From: JADHLJ01 sp038146985
Lineage (GTDB): Bacteria; Pseudomonadota; Alphaproteobacteria; Thalassobaculales; Thalassobaculaceae
Length of the DNA: 64,000 nt
Direction: 5' to 3'
Assembly (NCBI GenBank): GCA_038146985.1
Contig: JAYQSQ010000016.1
Span: 228,630 to 292,629 of the forward strand
Position numbers and translations under genes: made by a program. Shown one piece after another: positions 57,018 through 64,000 of the stretch (its first letter is position 1; the number at the start of each line of letters is the position of its first letter). The notes beneath the pieces are model-generated. The model was not told the origin of the DNA. It made no database searches and was given only the letters and a program-made list of their open reading frames with translations.

Positions 57018-57914
57018 ATGAAAGTCGGTTTCGGCATTCCGAACAATTACGGCGTTGAGGATCCCAATGACCTCGTGGCCCTGGCGGTGACGGCGGAGCG
57101 GCTCGGCTGTGCCAGCGTCTGGGTGCGCGAGCATCTCTATCACTCGACCTATGTGGCGGAACGCCTGGGCGACCGGCCCTACCATGACGCCCTGACCGTG
57201 CTGATCGCGATCGCCGGCGCGACCAAGACGGTGCGGCTCGGCACCTCTGTCCTGGTCCTGCCCTGGCACCATCCGGCCCGGCTCGGCAAGATGGTGGCGA
57301 CCTTGGATCATCTCTCCCGTGGCCGGGTGGCGCTCGGTGTCGGGGTGGCGGTCACCGAGGATGAGTTCGAAAATCTGGGTGTTGATTTCAAGACCCGCGG
57401 CAAGCTGATGGACGAGACGCTGGCGGCGCTGAAGGCACTCTGGACCGAGGATATACCCCAGTTTTCCGGCACGTTTCACCGCTTCGGCGGATTGAGGTTC
57501 TCGCCGAAACCGTTGCAGAAGCCGCATCCGCCGCTGCTGATCGGCGGTGGCAGCGCGGCGGCGCGGCGGCGGGTGGCGCGGCTGGGCGACGGCTGGCACA
57601 CGCTGCGCCTGACCCCAGCTCAGTTCGAAGCCGGGCGGCGCGATATCATCGAACGCTGCGAGGCGGAGGGCCGTGATCCCTCGAACCTCCACTATTCGAT
57701 CACTCTGCCGCTGGGCTTCACCGGCAAGCCACCCAGCGCCCCGGTGACGGACCGCACCGCGCTCACCGGCACCGACGATGACATCGCCGAAACCGTCCGC
57801 GCCTATCGGGACGCCGGAATCCACGAAATGGTGGTAAGCGTCAGCATCGGTGATCTCGCGGAGAACACCGAGGCGATGGAGCGCTTTATGCAGAGGATCT
57901 TGCCCCTGGTGTGA
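57018..57914 (+). CDS. LLM-class (F420-type) flavin-dependent oxidoreductase
   Basis: 298-residue TIM-barrel oxidoreductase of the luciferase-like family. It starts MKVGFGIPNNYGVEDPNDLV, then ERLGCASVWVREHLYHST, the barrel segment VRLGTSVLVLPWHHPARLGK with LDHLSRGRVALGVGVAVTED, and HPPLLIGGGSAAARRRVARL. These features are typical of F420- or FMN-using members. GGGGAG lies ten bases before ATG 57018. Divergent from the broken LLM gene, with 122 bases between. Substrate unknown. Confidence 0.85.
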   Translation: MKVGFGIPNNYGVEDPNDLVALAVTAERLGCASVWVREHLYHSTYVAERLGDRPYHDALTVLIAIAGATKTVRLGTSVLVLPWHHPARLGKMVATLDHLSRGRVALGVGVAVTEDEFENLGVDFKTRGKLMDETLAALKALWTEDIPQFSGTFHRFGGLRFSPKPLQKPHPPLLIGGGSAAARRRVARLGDGWHTLRLTPAQFEAGRRDIIERCEAEGRDPSNLHYSITLPLGFTGKPPSAPVTDRTALTGTDDDIAETVRAYRDAGIHEMVVSVSIGDLAENTEAMERFMQRILPLV

Positions 57915-57952
57915 TCGGGACGGCGGCCCAACACCGAATGAAATACTTCCGG

Positions 57953-57980
57953 CGTCGCCCTGCCCTGCGCCAGGGCGACG
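57953..57980. terminator. Hairpin between convergent LLM and tupA genes
   Basis: CGTCGCCCTG (57953-57962) and CAGGGCGACG (57971-57980) form a perfect 10-base stem with an 8-base loop. No T-run follows on either strand, so it is a hairpin of uncertain terminator activity. Confidence 0.4.
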
Positions 57981-58018
57981 GCAACCGACAAACAGGATTG
58001 CGACAACGCTGCTTGACA

Positions 58019-58888
58019 CTACAGCGCCGTGAACAGCCGCTCGCCGTTGATCTTGAAGCCGTTGATCGCCGCATGGCCCTCGGGCGAAATCAGCCAGTCG
58101 ATGAAAGCCTGGCCCTGTTTGGCCTTGACGTGCGGGTGCTTGTCCTTGGAGACCAGGATGACGCCGTATTCGTTGCGCAAGCTGGGATCCCCCTCGACAA
58201 GCACTTCGAGGTCGCGTCGGTTTTTGAAGCTAAGCCAGGTGCCCCGGTCGGCAAGCGTGTAGGCGCCGCTGCCGGCGGCCACGTTCAGGGTCGATCCCAT
58301 GCCGGAGCCGGTCTCGCGGTACCAGGTGCCCGATGCGGCGCTGGGATCGAAGGCGGCGGCCTTCCACAGTTCGCGTTCGCGCTTGTGGGTGCCGCTGGAA
58401 TCGCCGCGTGAGACGAAGGGGGCCTTGGCGCCGGCGATCGCCCGCAGGGCCGCTGGCGCATCGGTGCCGCCGGCGACCTTCGCAAGGTCGGCGGCGGGGC
58501 CGACGATGATGAAATCGTTGAACATCAACGGGAAACGCTTCACCCCGAAACCATCGGCGACGAATTGCTCTTCCGAGGGTTTGTGATGTACCAGCAGAAC
58601 GTCGGCATCACCGTTGCGGGCATTGCGGATCGCTGCCCCGGTCCCGACCGCGACCACGCGAACCTCGATCCCGGTCTTCTTGGTGAAGATCGGCAGGATA
58701 TGGCCAAACAGGCCCGAATTCTGTGTCGAGGTGGTCGAGGCGACCACGATGAACGCGCGATCGGCGGCCGTCGCGAGAGGGGTGGGCGAGACGAGGATCG
58801 GTACGAGGACGAGTATTGGCGCAAGAACTGCGAGGATTGTCCGGACCCCGCGCCGGCCTGGGACCGCGTTTTTAAAGATTATCCGCAT
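58019..58888 (-). CDS. tupA: Tungstate-type ABC transporter substrate-binding protein
   Basis: 289-residue periplasmic oxyanion-binding protein. After a signal peptide (GVRTILAVLAPILVLVPILV) the mature part begins VVASTTSTQNSGLFGHILPI, the TupA-typical start. Further landmarks are VAVGTGAAIRNARNGDADVL, LVHHKPSEEQFVADGFG, and FVSRGDSSGTHKRERELW. It overlaps the end of the ATPase gene. TupA binds tungstate in preference to molybdate in studied cases; specificity here is inferred from family. Confidence 0.9.
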   Translation of the reverse strand: MRIIFKNAVPGRRGVRTILAVLAPILVLVPILVSPTPLATAADRAFIVVASTTSTQNSGLFGHILPIFTKKTGIEVRVVAVGTGAAIRNARNGDADVLLVHHKPSEEQFVADGFGVKRFPLMFNDFIIVGPAADLAKVAGGTDAPAALRAIAGAKAPFVSRGDSSGTHKRERELWKAAAFDPSAASGTWYRETGSGMGSTLNVAAGSGAYTLADRGTWLSFKNRRDLEVLVEGDPSLRNEYGVILVSKDKHPHVKAKQGQAFIDWLISPEGHAAINGFKINGERLFTAL

Positions 58889-59685
58889 ATCGGATTCTCC
58901 TGGCCAAAGATTGAGCGGCGTCGCCACCATAGGAGTTTTCCGTCAAGAAAGTCGCGGGCAAGGTCGTTCTTCGGACCCTGGAAAAACGCCGCGGCCGATG
59001 CGTGCTCCTTGATGCGTCCGCGATGCATGAAGATGATCTCGTCCGCCATCCGTTCGGTCTGGCCGAGGTCGTGGCTCGACATGACGATCCGTGTGCCGCG
59101 GCTTACCGCCTGTTCCACCAGATCCTCGACCATATGCGCCGAGGCCGGGTCCAGGCTGGCGGTGGGTTCGTCCAGATAGAGAATCTCGGGTTCCACCGCC
59201 AGGGCGCGGGCCAGCGCAAGACGCTGCTGCTCGCCGAAGGAGAGGGCGCGGGCCGGGATTGTGGCGAGGCGGCCTAGGCCGGTCTGTTTCAAAAGCGCCT
59301 CGCACCGGTCCGCCCGTTCGGACCTCGGCACGCCGCGCAGGGCGAGAGCGAAGTCGATGTTTGCCCGAGCGCTGCGCCGCAGCAGCACCGGGCGCTGGAA
59401 GACCATCGCTTGGCGCATCTTGATCCTATCCGGGTCGCCGGCTCCGGCGCCGAGCCAGGCGGTTCGGCCTTCATCCGGGGTGATCAGGCCGTGACAGACC
59501 TTGAGCAACAGGGTCTTGCCGGCGCCATTGGGGCCGATGATGAAGGTCTTGGCGGGCGTTGCGTTACCGTGCGGCTCAAACCGGCAGTCGATGTCCTTCA
59601 GCACCCGCTTGCCGTCGCGCAGCAGCCCCACCCCTTCCAGCGCCAGAGGGAGGATCGGCGCGTTCATGGAGGCCGGGCCGGTCAT
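58879..59685 (-). CDS. tupC: Tungstate-type ABC transporter ATP-binding protein
   Basis: 268-residue ABC ATPase. Walker A GPNGAGKTLLLKVC, Q-loop AMVFQRPVLL, signature LSFGEQQRLALARAL and Walker B ILYLDEPTASLDP. The start overlaps the permease stop by four bases. The C-terminus is longer and overlaps the tupA start. Part of tupBCA. Confidence 0.9.
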   Translation of the reverse strand: MTGPASMNAPILPLALEGVGLLRDGKRVLKDIDCRFEPHGNATPAKTFIIGPNGAGKTLLLKVCHGLITPDEGRTAWLGAGAGDPDRIKMRQAMVFQRPVLLRRSARANIDFALALRGVPRSERADRCEALLKQTGLGRLATIPARALSFGEQQRLALARALAVEPEILYLDEPTASLDPASAHMVEDLVEQAVSRGTRIVMSSHDLGQTERMADEIIFMHRGRIKEHASAAAFFQGPKNDLARDFLDGKLLWWRRRSIFGQENPICG

Positions 59686-60389
59686 GATGCGGTCTCCGTG
59701 GTTGCCAGGCTGGCGAGCCCGTGGCCGACGAGGTTCATCAGGAGCGAGATCAATAGCAGGATCAGGCCGAGGCCCAAGGCCAAAGCCAGATCGCCTTTGC
59801 TGGCTTCAAGTGCGATGGCGGTGGGCATGACTCGGGTGACATTGTCGATATTGCCGCCGACGAGCATCACCGCGCCGACCTCGGCGATCGCGCGGCCAAG
59901 GCCGGCCAGAACGGCCGTGATCAAGCTGAACCGCGCATCCCACAGGACGGCCGCCAGGCTCTGAGCCGGGCTCGCTCCCATGGAGGTCAGGGTTTCGCTG
60001 TATTCCCGCCAAAGCGGGTAAAGGGTCTGACGGGTCAGTGAGACGATGATCGGCACCACCAGGATCATCTGGGCAATGATCATCCCGGCCGGGGTGTACA
60101 GCAGGCCGAAGACGCCGAACGGGCCAGCGCGGGACAGCAACAGATAGACCGCGAGACCGACCACGACCGGCGGAAGCCCCATGAGGGCATTGAACGTCAC
60201 GATGAGGGCGTTGCGGCCGGCAAAAGCGCGGATCGCGATCAGTCCGCCGAGGGGCATGCCGATCAGGACCGCGATCGTCACCGCCGTCAGGCTGACCTCC
60301 AGCGACAGTCCGATGATCTTCAGCAGACCGGGATCGCCGGAGGCGATCAGCGCCAGCGCCGCGGCCAAGGCATCAAGAAACGCGTCCAT
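59682..60389 (-). CDS. tupB: Tungstate-type ABC transporter permease
   Basis: 235-residue permease with about six transmembrane helices. The cytoplasmic loop EYSETLTSMGASPAQSLAAV has the EAA-type motif that binds the ATPase, and the helix VVVGLAVYLLLSRAGPFGVF is conserved. First gene of tupBCA. Confidence 0.9.
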   Translation of the reverse strand: MDAFLDALAAALALIASGDPGLLKIIGLSLEVSLTAVTIAVLIGMPLGGLIAIRAFAGRNALIVTFNALMGLPPVVVGLAVYLLLSRAGPFGVFGLLYTPAGMIIAQMILVVPIIVSLTRQTLYPLWREYSETLTSMGASPAQSLAAVLWDARFSLITAVLAGLGRAIAEVGAVMLVGGNIDNVTRVMPTAIALEASKGDLALALGLGLILLLISLLMNLVGHGLASLATTETAS

Positions 60390-60534
60390 GTCTATCCTCG
60401 CCGCCGCGTCGCGGGCCGGAACCGTCCGTGGACGCCGCCCCGACAGCGATCATAGTCGATACGCGGGCTCGCGTCGTTCGCACACGACGAGGTCGCGAAG
60501 ACTCCGCAGACGCGCTGACGGCTTTGGCGGGCCG

Positions 60535-62202
60535 CTATTTCGCGGCGACCATGCCCTGTCCAGTGGCGGGCTGGCGGGCGAAACCCTCATAGCCGTTCCG
60601 GCGGACCGCGTCGCATTTCGCCCGGTAAGCGTCGACGCCCCCGATATAGGGCAGGAAGATGCGCGGTTTTCCGGGAATGTTGGCCCCCATGTACCAGGAA
60701 TTCGCCTTGGGATAGAGGGTCTTGTAGGCGACCTCGTTGACGTGCTCGACCCACGCGTCCTCGGCGTCCTGTGTCGGCTCGATGGTGTCGAGCCCCGATT
60801 TGCGCAGATCCGCCACACTGTCAATGACCCAGTCCACATGCTGCTCGATGGAAACCATCATGTTGGACAGGACCGACGGGCTGCCGGGGCCGGTGATCAT
60901 GAACATGTTCGGGAACCCCTCGGTCATCAGGCCAAGATAGGTGCGAGGGCCGGCGTGCCACTTGTCCTTCAGCCTGGTTCCGTCGCGGCCCTGGATGTCA
61001 ATCTTGAACAGGGTGCCGGTCATCGCATCGAAACCGGTCGCGAAAACGATCGCGTCGAACTCATAGGCCTTGCCGGCGACGCTCAGCCCCGATTCCGTCA
61101 GGGTTTCAATCGGGTCGCCGCTAACGTCGACGAGCGAGACATTCTCGCGGTTGAAGGTCTCGAAATAATGGCTATCGACGCAGATCCGTTTGGTCCCGAT
61201 CGGATAGCCCTTGGCGGCCAGAAGTTCGGCCGTCTTCGGGTCCTTGACGATCGAGCGGATCTTGTCGCGCACGAATTCCGCCGCCGCGTCGTTGGATGCC
61301 TGGTTGGTCGCCAGATCGTTGAACGCCGCCATGAAATAGGTGCCGCCGATCTCCCAGCGCTTCTCGAAGACCTCCTGGCGTTCCTGCTCGCCAACATCCA
61401 TGGCCGACCGGTCGTTCAGGTTCGCCAGCACGCCGTTCTTGGTCTTGCGCGCCTCGGCCCGGAACCTCGCGTAGTCGGATTTCCAGGACTGCTCGTAGTC
61501 CGGGGTCATGGGGCAGTTGCGGGTCGGAATGGAATAGTTCGGCGTGCGCTGAAACACGGTGAGATGGGCCGCCTGTTCGGCGATTACCGGGATCGCCTGG
61601 ATGGCCGAGGATCCGGTGCCGATAATGCCGACCCGCTGTCCGGAGAAGTCGACGCCTTCATGCGGCCATTCGCCGGTGTGATAGACCTTGCCGGTATAGG
61701 CGTCGAGGCCCGGGAAATCAGGCACCTGGGTGGATGACAGGCACCCGGTCGCCATGACCAGAAACTGGCAGGTAATCGGCTCGCCACGGTCCGTTTCCAC
61801 CGTCCAGCGCTGGGTAGCCTCGTCGAACCGGGCGGCTTCCACGGTCGTGTTGAATTCGATATCGCGCCGGAGATCGAAACGCTCGGCGACGTGGCGGGCA
61901 TAATCGAGGATCTCGGGCTGGGCGGAGAAGCGTTCGCTCCATTTCCACTCCTGCTGAAGATTTTCGTCGAAGGAATAGGAATACTGCATGCTCTCCACGT
62001 CGCAGCGTGCGCCGGGATAGCGGTTCCTGTACCAGGTGCCGCCCACATCGCTGGCCCGCTCCAGAACCCGTGTGCGCAGGCCGAGGCCACGCAATCTGTG
62101 CAGCAGGTAGAGTCCTGAGAACCCGGCGCCCACGACGACGACATCGGTCGTGCCGGGAGTTCCGGCCGAATTGCTGGATTTGGCGAGGTCTCGGTCGGAC
62201 AT
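60535..62202 (-). CDS. Baeyer-Villiger-type flavin monooxygenase
   Basis: 555-residue NADPH/FAD monooxygenase related to cyclohexanone monooxygenase. The FAD loop is VVVVGAGFSGLYLLHRLRGL, then the conserved GGTWYRNRYPGARCDVES. The fingerprint reads YTGKVYHTGEWP (FxGxxxHxxxWP with Tyr for Phe), followed by the second dinucleotide loop VGIIGTGSSAIQAIP. The start is ATG 62202 (MSDRDLAKSS) with GGAGACC upstream. Substrate unknown; ketones, aldehydes or steroids are all possible. Confidence 0.88.
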   Translation of the reverse strand: MSDRDLAKSSNSAGTPGTTDVVVVGAGFSGLYLLHRLRGLGLRTRVLERASDVGGTWYRNRYPGARCDVESMQYSYSFDENLQQEWKWSERFSAQPEILDYARHVAERFDLRRDIEFNTTVEAARFDEATQRWTVETDRGEPITCQFLVMATGCLSSTQVPDFPGLDAYTGKVYHTGEWPHEGVDFSGQRVGIIGTGSSAIQAIPVIAEQAAHLTVFQRTPNYSIPTRNCPMTPDYEQSWKSDYARFRAEARKTKNGVLANLNDRSAMDVGEQERQEVFEKRWEIGGTYFMAAFNDLATNQASNDAAAEFVRDKIRSIVKDPKTAELLAAKGYPIGTKRICVDSHYFETFNRENVSLVDVSGDPIETLTESGLSVAGKAYEFDAIVFATGFDAMTGTLFKIDIQGRDGTRLKDKWHAGPRTYLGLMTEGFPNMFMITGPGSPSVLSNMMVSIEQHVDWVIDSVADLRKSGLDTIEPTQDAEDAWVEHVNEVAYKTLYPKANSWYMGANIPGKPRIFLPYIGGVDAYRAKCDAVRRNGYEGFARQPATGQGMVAAK

Positions 62203-62734
62203 GGCGTCGGTCTCCAGGCTAAGGGATGAAGACGGATACCTTACAAGACGGGTCTTCGCCAAGGCGATCCGAGAAGTCGAATGCAGGAAACAGATAGGTG
62301 AACCGGGGTTGATCGAGATGAATTTAGGTCCATCGACGAGTCACAGGGCCTTTGGCGGGTGCCAAGCGGTCCAGCAGGCTGAGAATCCGCTCAGCCCCGG
62401 TTCAGCTTCAGGTGGATGATTGAATAGGCGGCGCCGGGATTCGGCATGAAATAATTGAAGAAGACATTCACGATCCTGATCCTGCCCGACATTTGCGCGC
62501 GTTTCACCACGCCCATGAGATTGGCGTTGCCGCCGTGTGCCATTACTGATTTTCGCTGATTTTCGATTGTCGAAGATATGGCGAGCGATCCCTGCACCTT
62601 GGGCCCAAGGCCGAGGTAGAAATCACGAAGATCTTGATCGAAGCTGACCTGCCACCCGATGGGTGGACGGCCCCACGTCCGGCGTCGAAGGCGTCGTAGT
62701 GCGGTTGTTGCAGACCACAATTGGGAGACCGTCC
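62203..62734. other. Intergenic region and left flank of the IS110 element
   Basis: 532 bases without a confident gene. It includes a 50-codon minus-strand frame (62391-62543), poorly supported, a tandem pair of CTGATTTTCG (62546-62565), a 14-base palindrome CCTTGGGCCCAAGG (62597-62610), and GGACG/CGTCC hairpin material (about 62665-62682). The part from about 62550 to 62734 is the likely left noncoding end of the insertion sequence. Confidence 0.5.
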
Positions 62735-63766
62735 ATGGAGCAGGTTACGACAATAGGGCTGGATATCGCCAAGTCCGTTTTCCAAGTTCACGGGGTATCG
62801 ACTGACGGGTCGGTGGCCTTTCGCCGCCGCGTCCGTCGCTCGGATCTGATTCGCTTCTTCTCGTCCCTTCCCCGATGCCTGATCGGGATCGAGGCCTGTC
62901 CTGGCGCGCATCATTGGGCGCGAGTGCTCGGCGACCTTGGTCATGAGATCCGGCTGATGCCGGCTGCCTATGTGAAGCCGTACGTGAAGCGCCAGAAGAA
63001 TGACATGACGGATGCCGAAGCGATTTGTGAGGCGGTAACACGTCCGACGATGCGGTTCGTGCCGGTAAAGTCGACGGAGCAACAGAGTGTGCTGAACCTG
63101 CATCGGTCCCGTGACCTGTTGATCCGTCAACGTACCGGTCTGATCAATGCACTACGTGGCCATTTGGCTGAGTTCGGGGTCGTCGTCGCGCAAGGCGCGG
63201 CGGGACGAACCCTGCTGATGTCACTGGTGGAGGACGAGGAGTTCGACGTCATCCCGCCCGAGGCGCGTATCGCTCTGACGGCATTGGTCGAACAGATCCG
63301 TTCGCTCGAGACGGCCGCGGGTGATCTTGAGGCGGCGATCAAGGCCTGGCATCGCGGGAGTTCGCGCAGCCGTCGCCTGGCGAGTATTCCAGGGATCGGC
63401 CCGCTGACCGCCAGCGCGCTTGCCGCCACGATCGATGATGCAAGTCTGTTCAGATCGGGACGCCATCTCGCGGCGTGGCTCGGTTTGACACCACGAGAGA
63501 ACTCCAGCGGTGGTAAGCGCCGGCTCGGACGGATATCCAAACAGGGTGATCCCTATCTACGTCGTCTGCTGGTAGTTGGGGCCACGGCGGTGCTTCGGCA
63601 TGTCAAGTCGGGCCGACCCGCCTCAACGGATCTGGTGTCTTGGGCATCGTGCTTGATCAAAACCAAGCCGTACAAGGTCGTGGCACTGGCGCTGGCCAAT
63701 AAGCTGGCTCGGATCGCCTGGGCTATCATGGTTACCGACAACACATTCAGGGCTCGCGCGGCATAA
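62735..63766 (+). CDS. IS110-family transposase
   Basis: 343-residue transposase (recombinase). The N-terminal RuvC-like DEDD domain shows Asp10 in IGLDIAKSVFQVHG, Glu53 in LIGIEACPGAHHWA, and Asp90/Asp93 in RQKNDMTDAEAIC. The C-terminal Transposase_20 domain has LASIPGIGPLTASALAATI, GRHLAAWLGLTPRENSSGG and LGRISKQGDPYLRRLLVVGA. IS110 enzymes use an RNA guide (bridge RNA) made from the element's noncoding end. ATG 62735 follows GGGAG at 62723-62727. The gene is intact. Confidence 0.95.
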   Translation: MEQVTTIGLDIAKSVFQVHGVSTDGSVAFRRRVRRSDLIRFFSSLPRCLIGIEACPGAHHWARVLGDLGHEIRLMPAAYVKPYVKRQKNDMTDAEAICEAVTRPTMRFVPVKSTEQQSVLNLHRSRDLLIRQRTGLINALRGHLAEFGVVVAQGAAGRTLLMSLVEDEEFDVIPPEARIALTALVEQIRSLETAAGDLEAAIKAWHRGSSRSRRLASIPGIGPLTASALAATIDDASLFRSGRHLAAWLGLTPRENSSGGKRRLGRISKQGDPYLRRLLVVGATAVLRHVKSGRPASTDLVSWASCLIKTKPYKVVALALANKLARIAWAIMVTDNTFRARAA

Positions 63767-63921
63767 CGCCGCCAGAGGCAGGATCAAGATTGGCAAGGTG
63801 AAGAGGGGTTGATGACGACGCGGTCGATCCGACGACGAGACAAACCCGTTTACGGGGGCTGCGCCACCGAGCGCGATGACCTGATTGGGACCTCGTTCGC
63901 GGAACTCATCAAGGCCAGCGG

Positions 63922-63954
63922 GCATGTGTCCGCGTCAACAGGCCGGACACATGC
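63922..63954 (+). repeat. Inverted repeat downstream of the transposase
   Basis: GCATGTGTCCG (63922-63932) and CGGACACATGC (63944-63954) are a perfect 11-base inverted repeat with an 11-base loop, about 155 bases after the transposase stop. It could be part of a noncoding RNA or a terminator without a T-run. Confidence 0.55.
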
Positions 63955-64000
63955 GTGCACCCGACCAAGCCGTCAAATACGCCCTGAAACAGCTTGCCAA

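Larger units (their letters stand above)
62546..64000 (+). mobile_element. IS110-family insertion sequence (ends not defined)
   Basis: The element includes the transposase gene 62735-63766 with structured noncoding DNA on both sides (tandem 10-base repeat and palindrome on the left, an 11-base hairpin at 63922-63954 on the right). IS110 elements lack obvious terminal inverted repeats and target duplications, so the ends given here are estimates. It may run past the right edge. Confidence 0.55.

Noticed and set aside
60181..61737. 518-codon plus-strand open frame opposite tupB and the Baeyer-Villiger-type gene
   Set aside because: Shadow of two conserved minus-strand genes; no domain.
62391..62543. 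50-codon minus-strand frame beside the IS110 element
   Set aside because: No ribosome site, no known family, overlaps likely element-flank DNA. A one-base shift extends it, but with no recognisable domain.

Overview
The window is about 64 kb of high-GC (roughly 65% by eye) alphaproteobacterial chromosome. The pointers are a Caulobacter-type MipZ division ATPase, a PHA phasin, ClpS-ClpA, a tandem glycine riboswitch in front of gcvTHP, GlcDEF glycolate oxidase, a complete urtABCDE urea-uptake operon, and REP-like palindromes of the kind common in this class. A marine or soil Rhodospirillales-like organism fits, but I cannot name a genus. I see no rRNA, tRNA, CRISPR array or prophage. The only mobile element is an IS110-family insertion at the right edge.

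Layout. 1-704: start of an acyl-CoA carboxylase carboxyltransferase gene (minus), running off the left edge. 844-5533: glycine riboswitch and gcvT-gcvH-gcvP. 5567-8842: a type III polyketide synthase, an isoprenylcysteine-methyltransferase-like membrane enzyme and a GMC oxidoreductase. 8856-8967: a large palindromic repeat. 9-13 kb: SMP-30 lactonase, PaaI-type thioesterase, RidA, FemAB-like acyltransferase and a 61-residue protein with a strong terminator. 13-18.2 kb: clpS-clpA (frames broken), phasin, D,D-carboxypeptidase with SPOR domain. 18.2-21.8 kb: galU-ugd-pgm operon making UDP-glucose and UDP-glucuronate. 21.9-27.6 kb: J-domain protein, VWA protein, acetyltransferase, MipZ, molybdopterin oxidoreductase, YqaA. 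27.6-32.2 kb: amidohydrolase, EamA transporter, TPR protein, surface-carbohydrate protein, L36. 32.3-36.5 kb: glcDEF. 36.6-43.5 kb: TPR protein, M48 protease and DUF898 membrane protein, dihydroorotase-like enzyme, acyl-CoA ligase, aldo/keto reductase. 43.7-47.4 kb: a three-gene glycosylation or deoxysugar set. 47.4-50 kb: Nudix, D-2-hydroxyacid dehydrogenase, VOC protein. 50-55.7 kb: urtABCDE. 55.9-57.9 kb: two luciferase-like monooxygenases. 58-60.4 kb: tungstate-type ABC transporter. 60.5-62.2 kb: Baeyer-Villiger-type monooxygenase. 62.7-64 kb: IS110 element.

How the genes may work together: glycolate oxidase makes glyoxylate, which can be transaminated to glycine; glycine is sensed by the riboswitch and broken down by the Gcv proteins. 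Pgm, GalU and Ugd supply sugar nucleotides that the glycan genes elsewhere in the window could use. Urea uptake and the tungstate transporter are complete uptake modules, although their user enzymes (urease, a tungsten enzyme) are not clearly present here.

Data quality: seven genes (gcvP, clpS, clpA, glcD, the DUF898 gene, urtA and one luciferase-like gene) have broken frames, mostly from one- or two-base indels that cluster in blocks. Restoring the frame gives well-conserved protein each time. I read most of these as sequencing or assembly errors rather than decay. The DUF898 gene also has an in-frame stop and is the best candidate for a real lesion.

I did not find a system that is clearly undescribed. 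The best leads are the type III PKS/methyltransferase/GMC set, the IS110 element with structured flanks (a possible bridge RNA locus), the palindromic repeat, the GDP-mannose-dehydratase-like enzyme lacking its catalytic glutamate, and the dihydroorotase-like enzyme lacking one metal-binding histidine.
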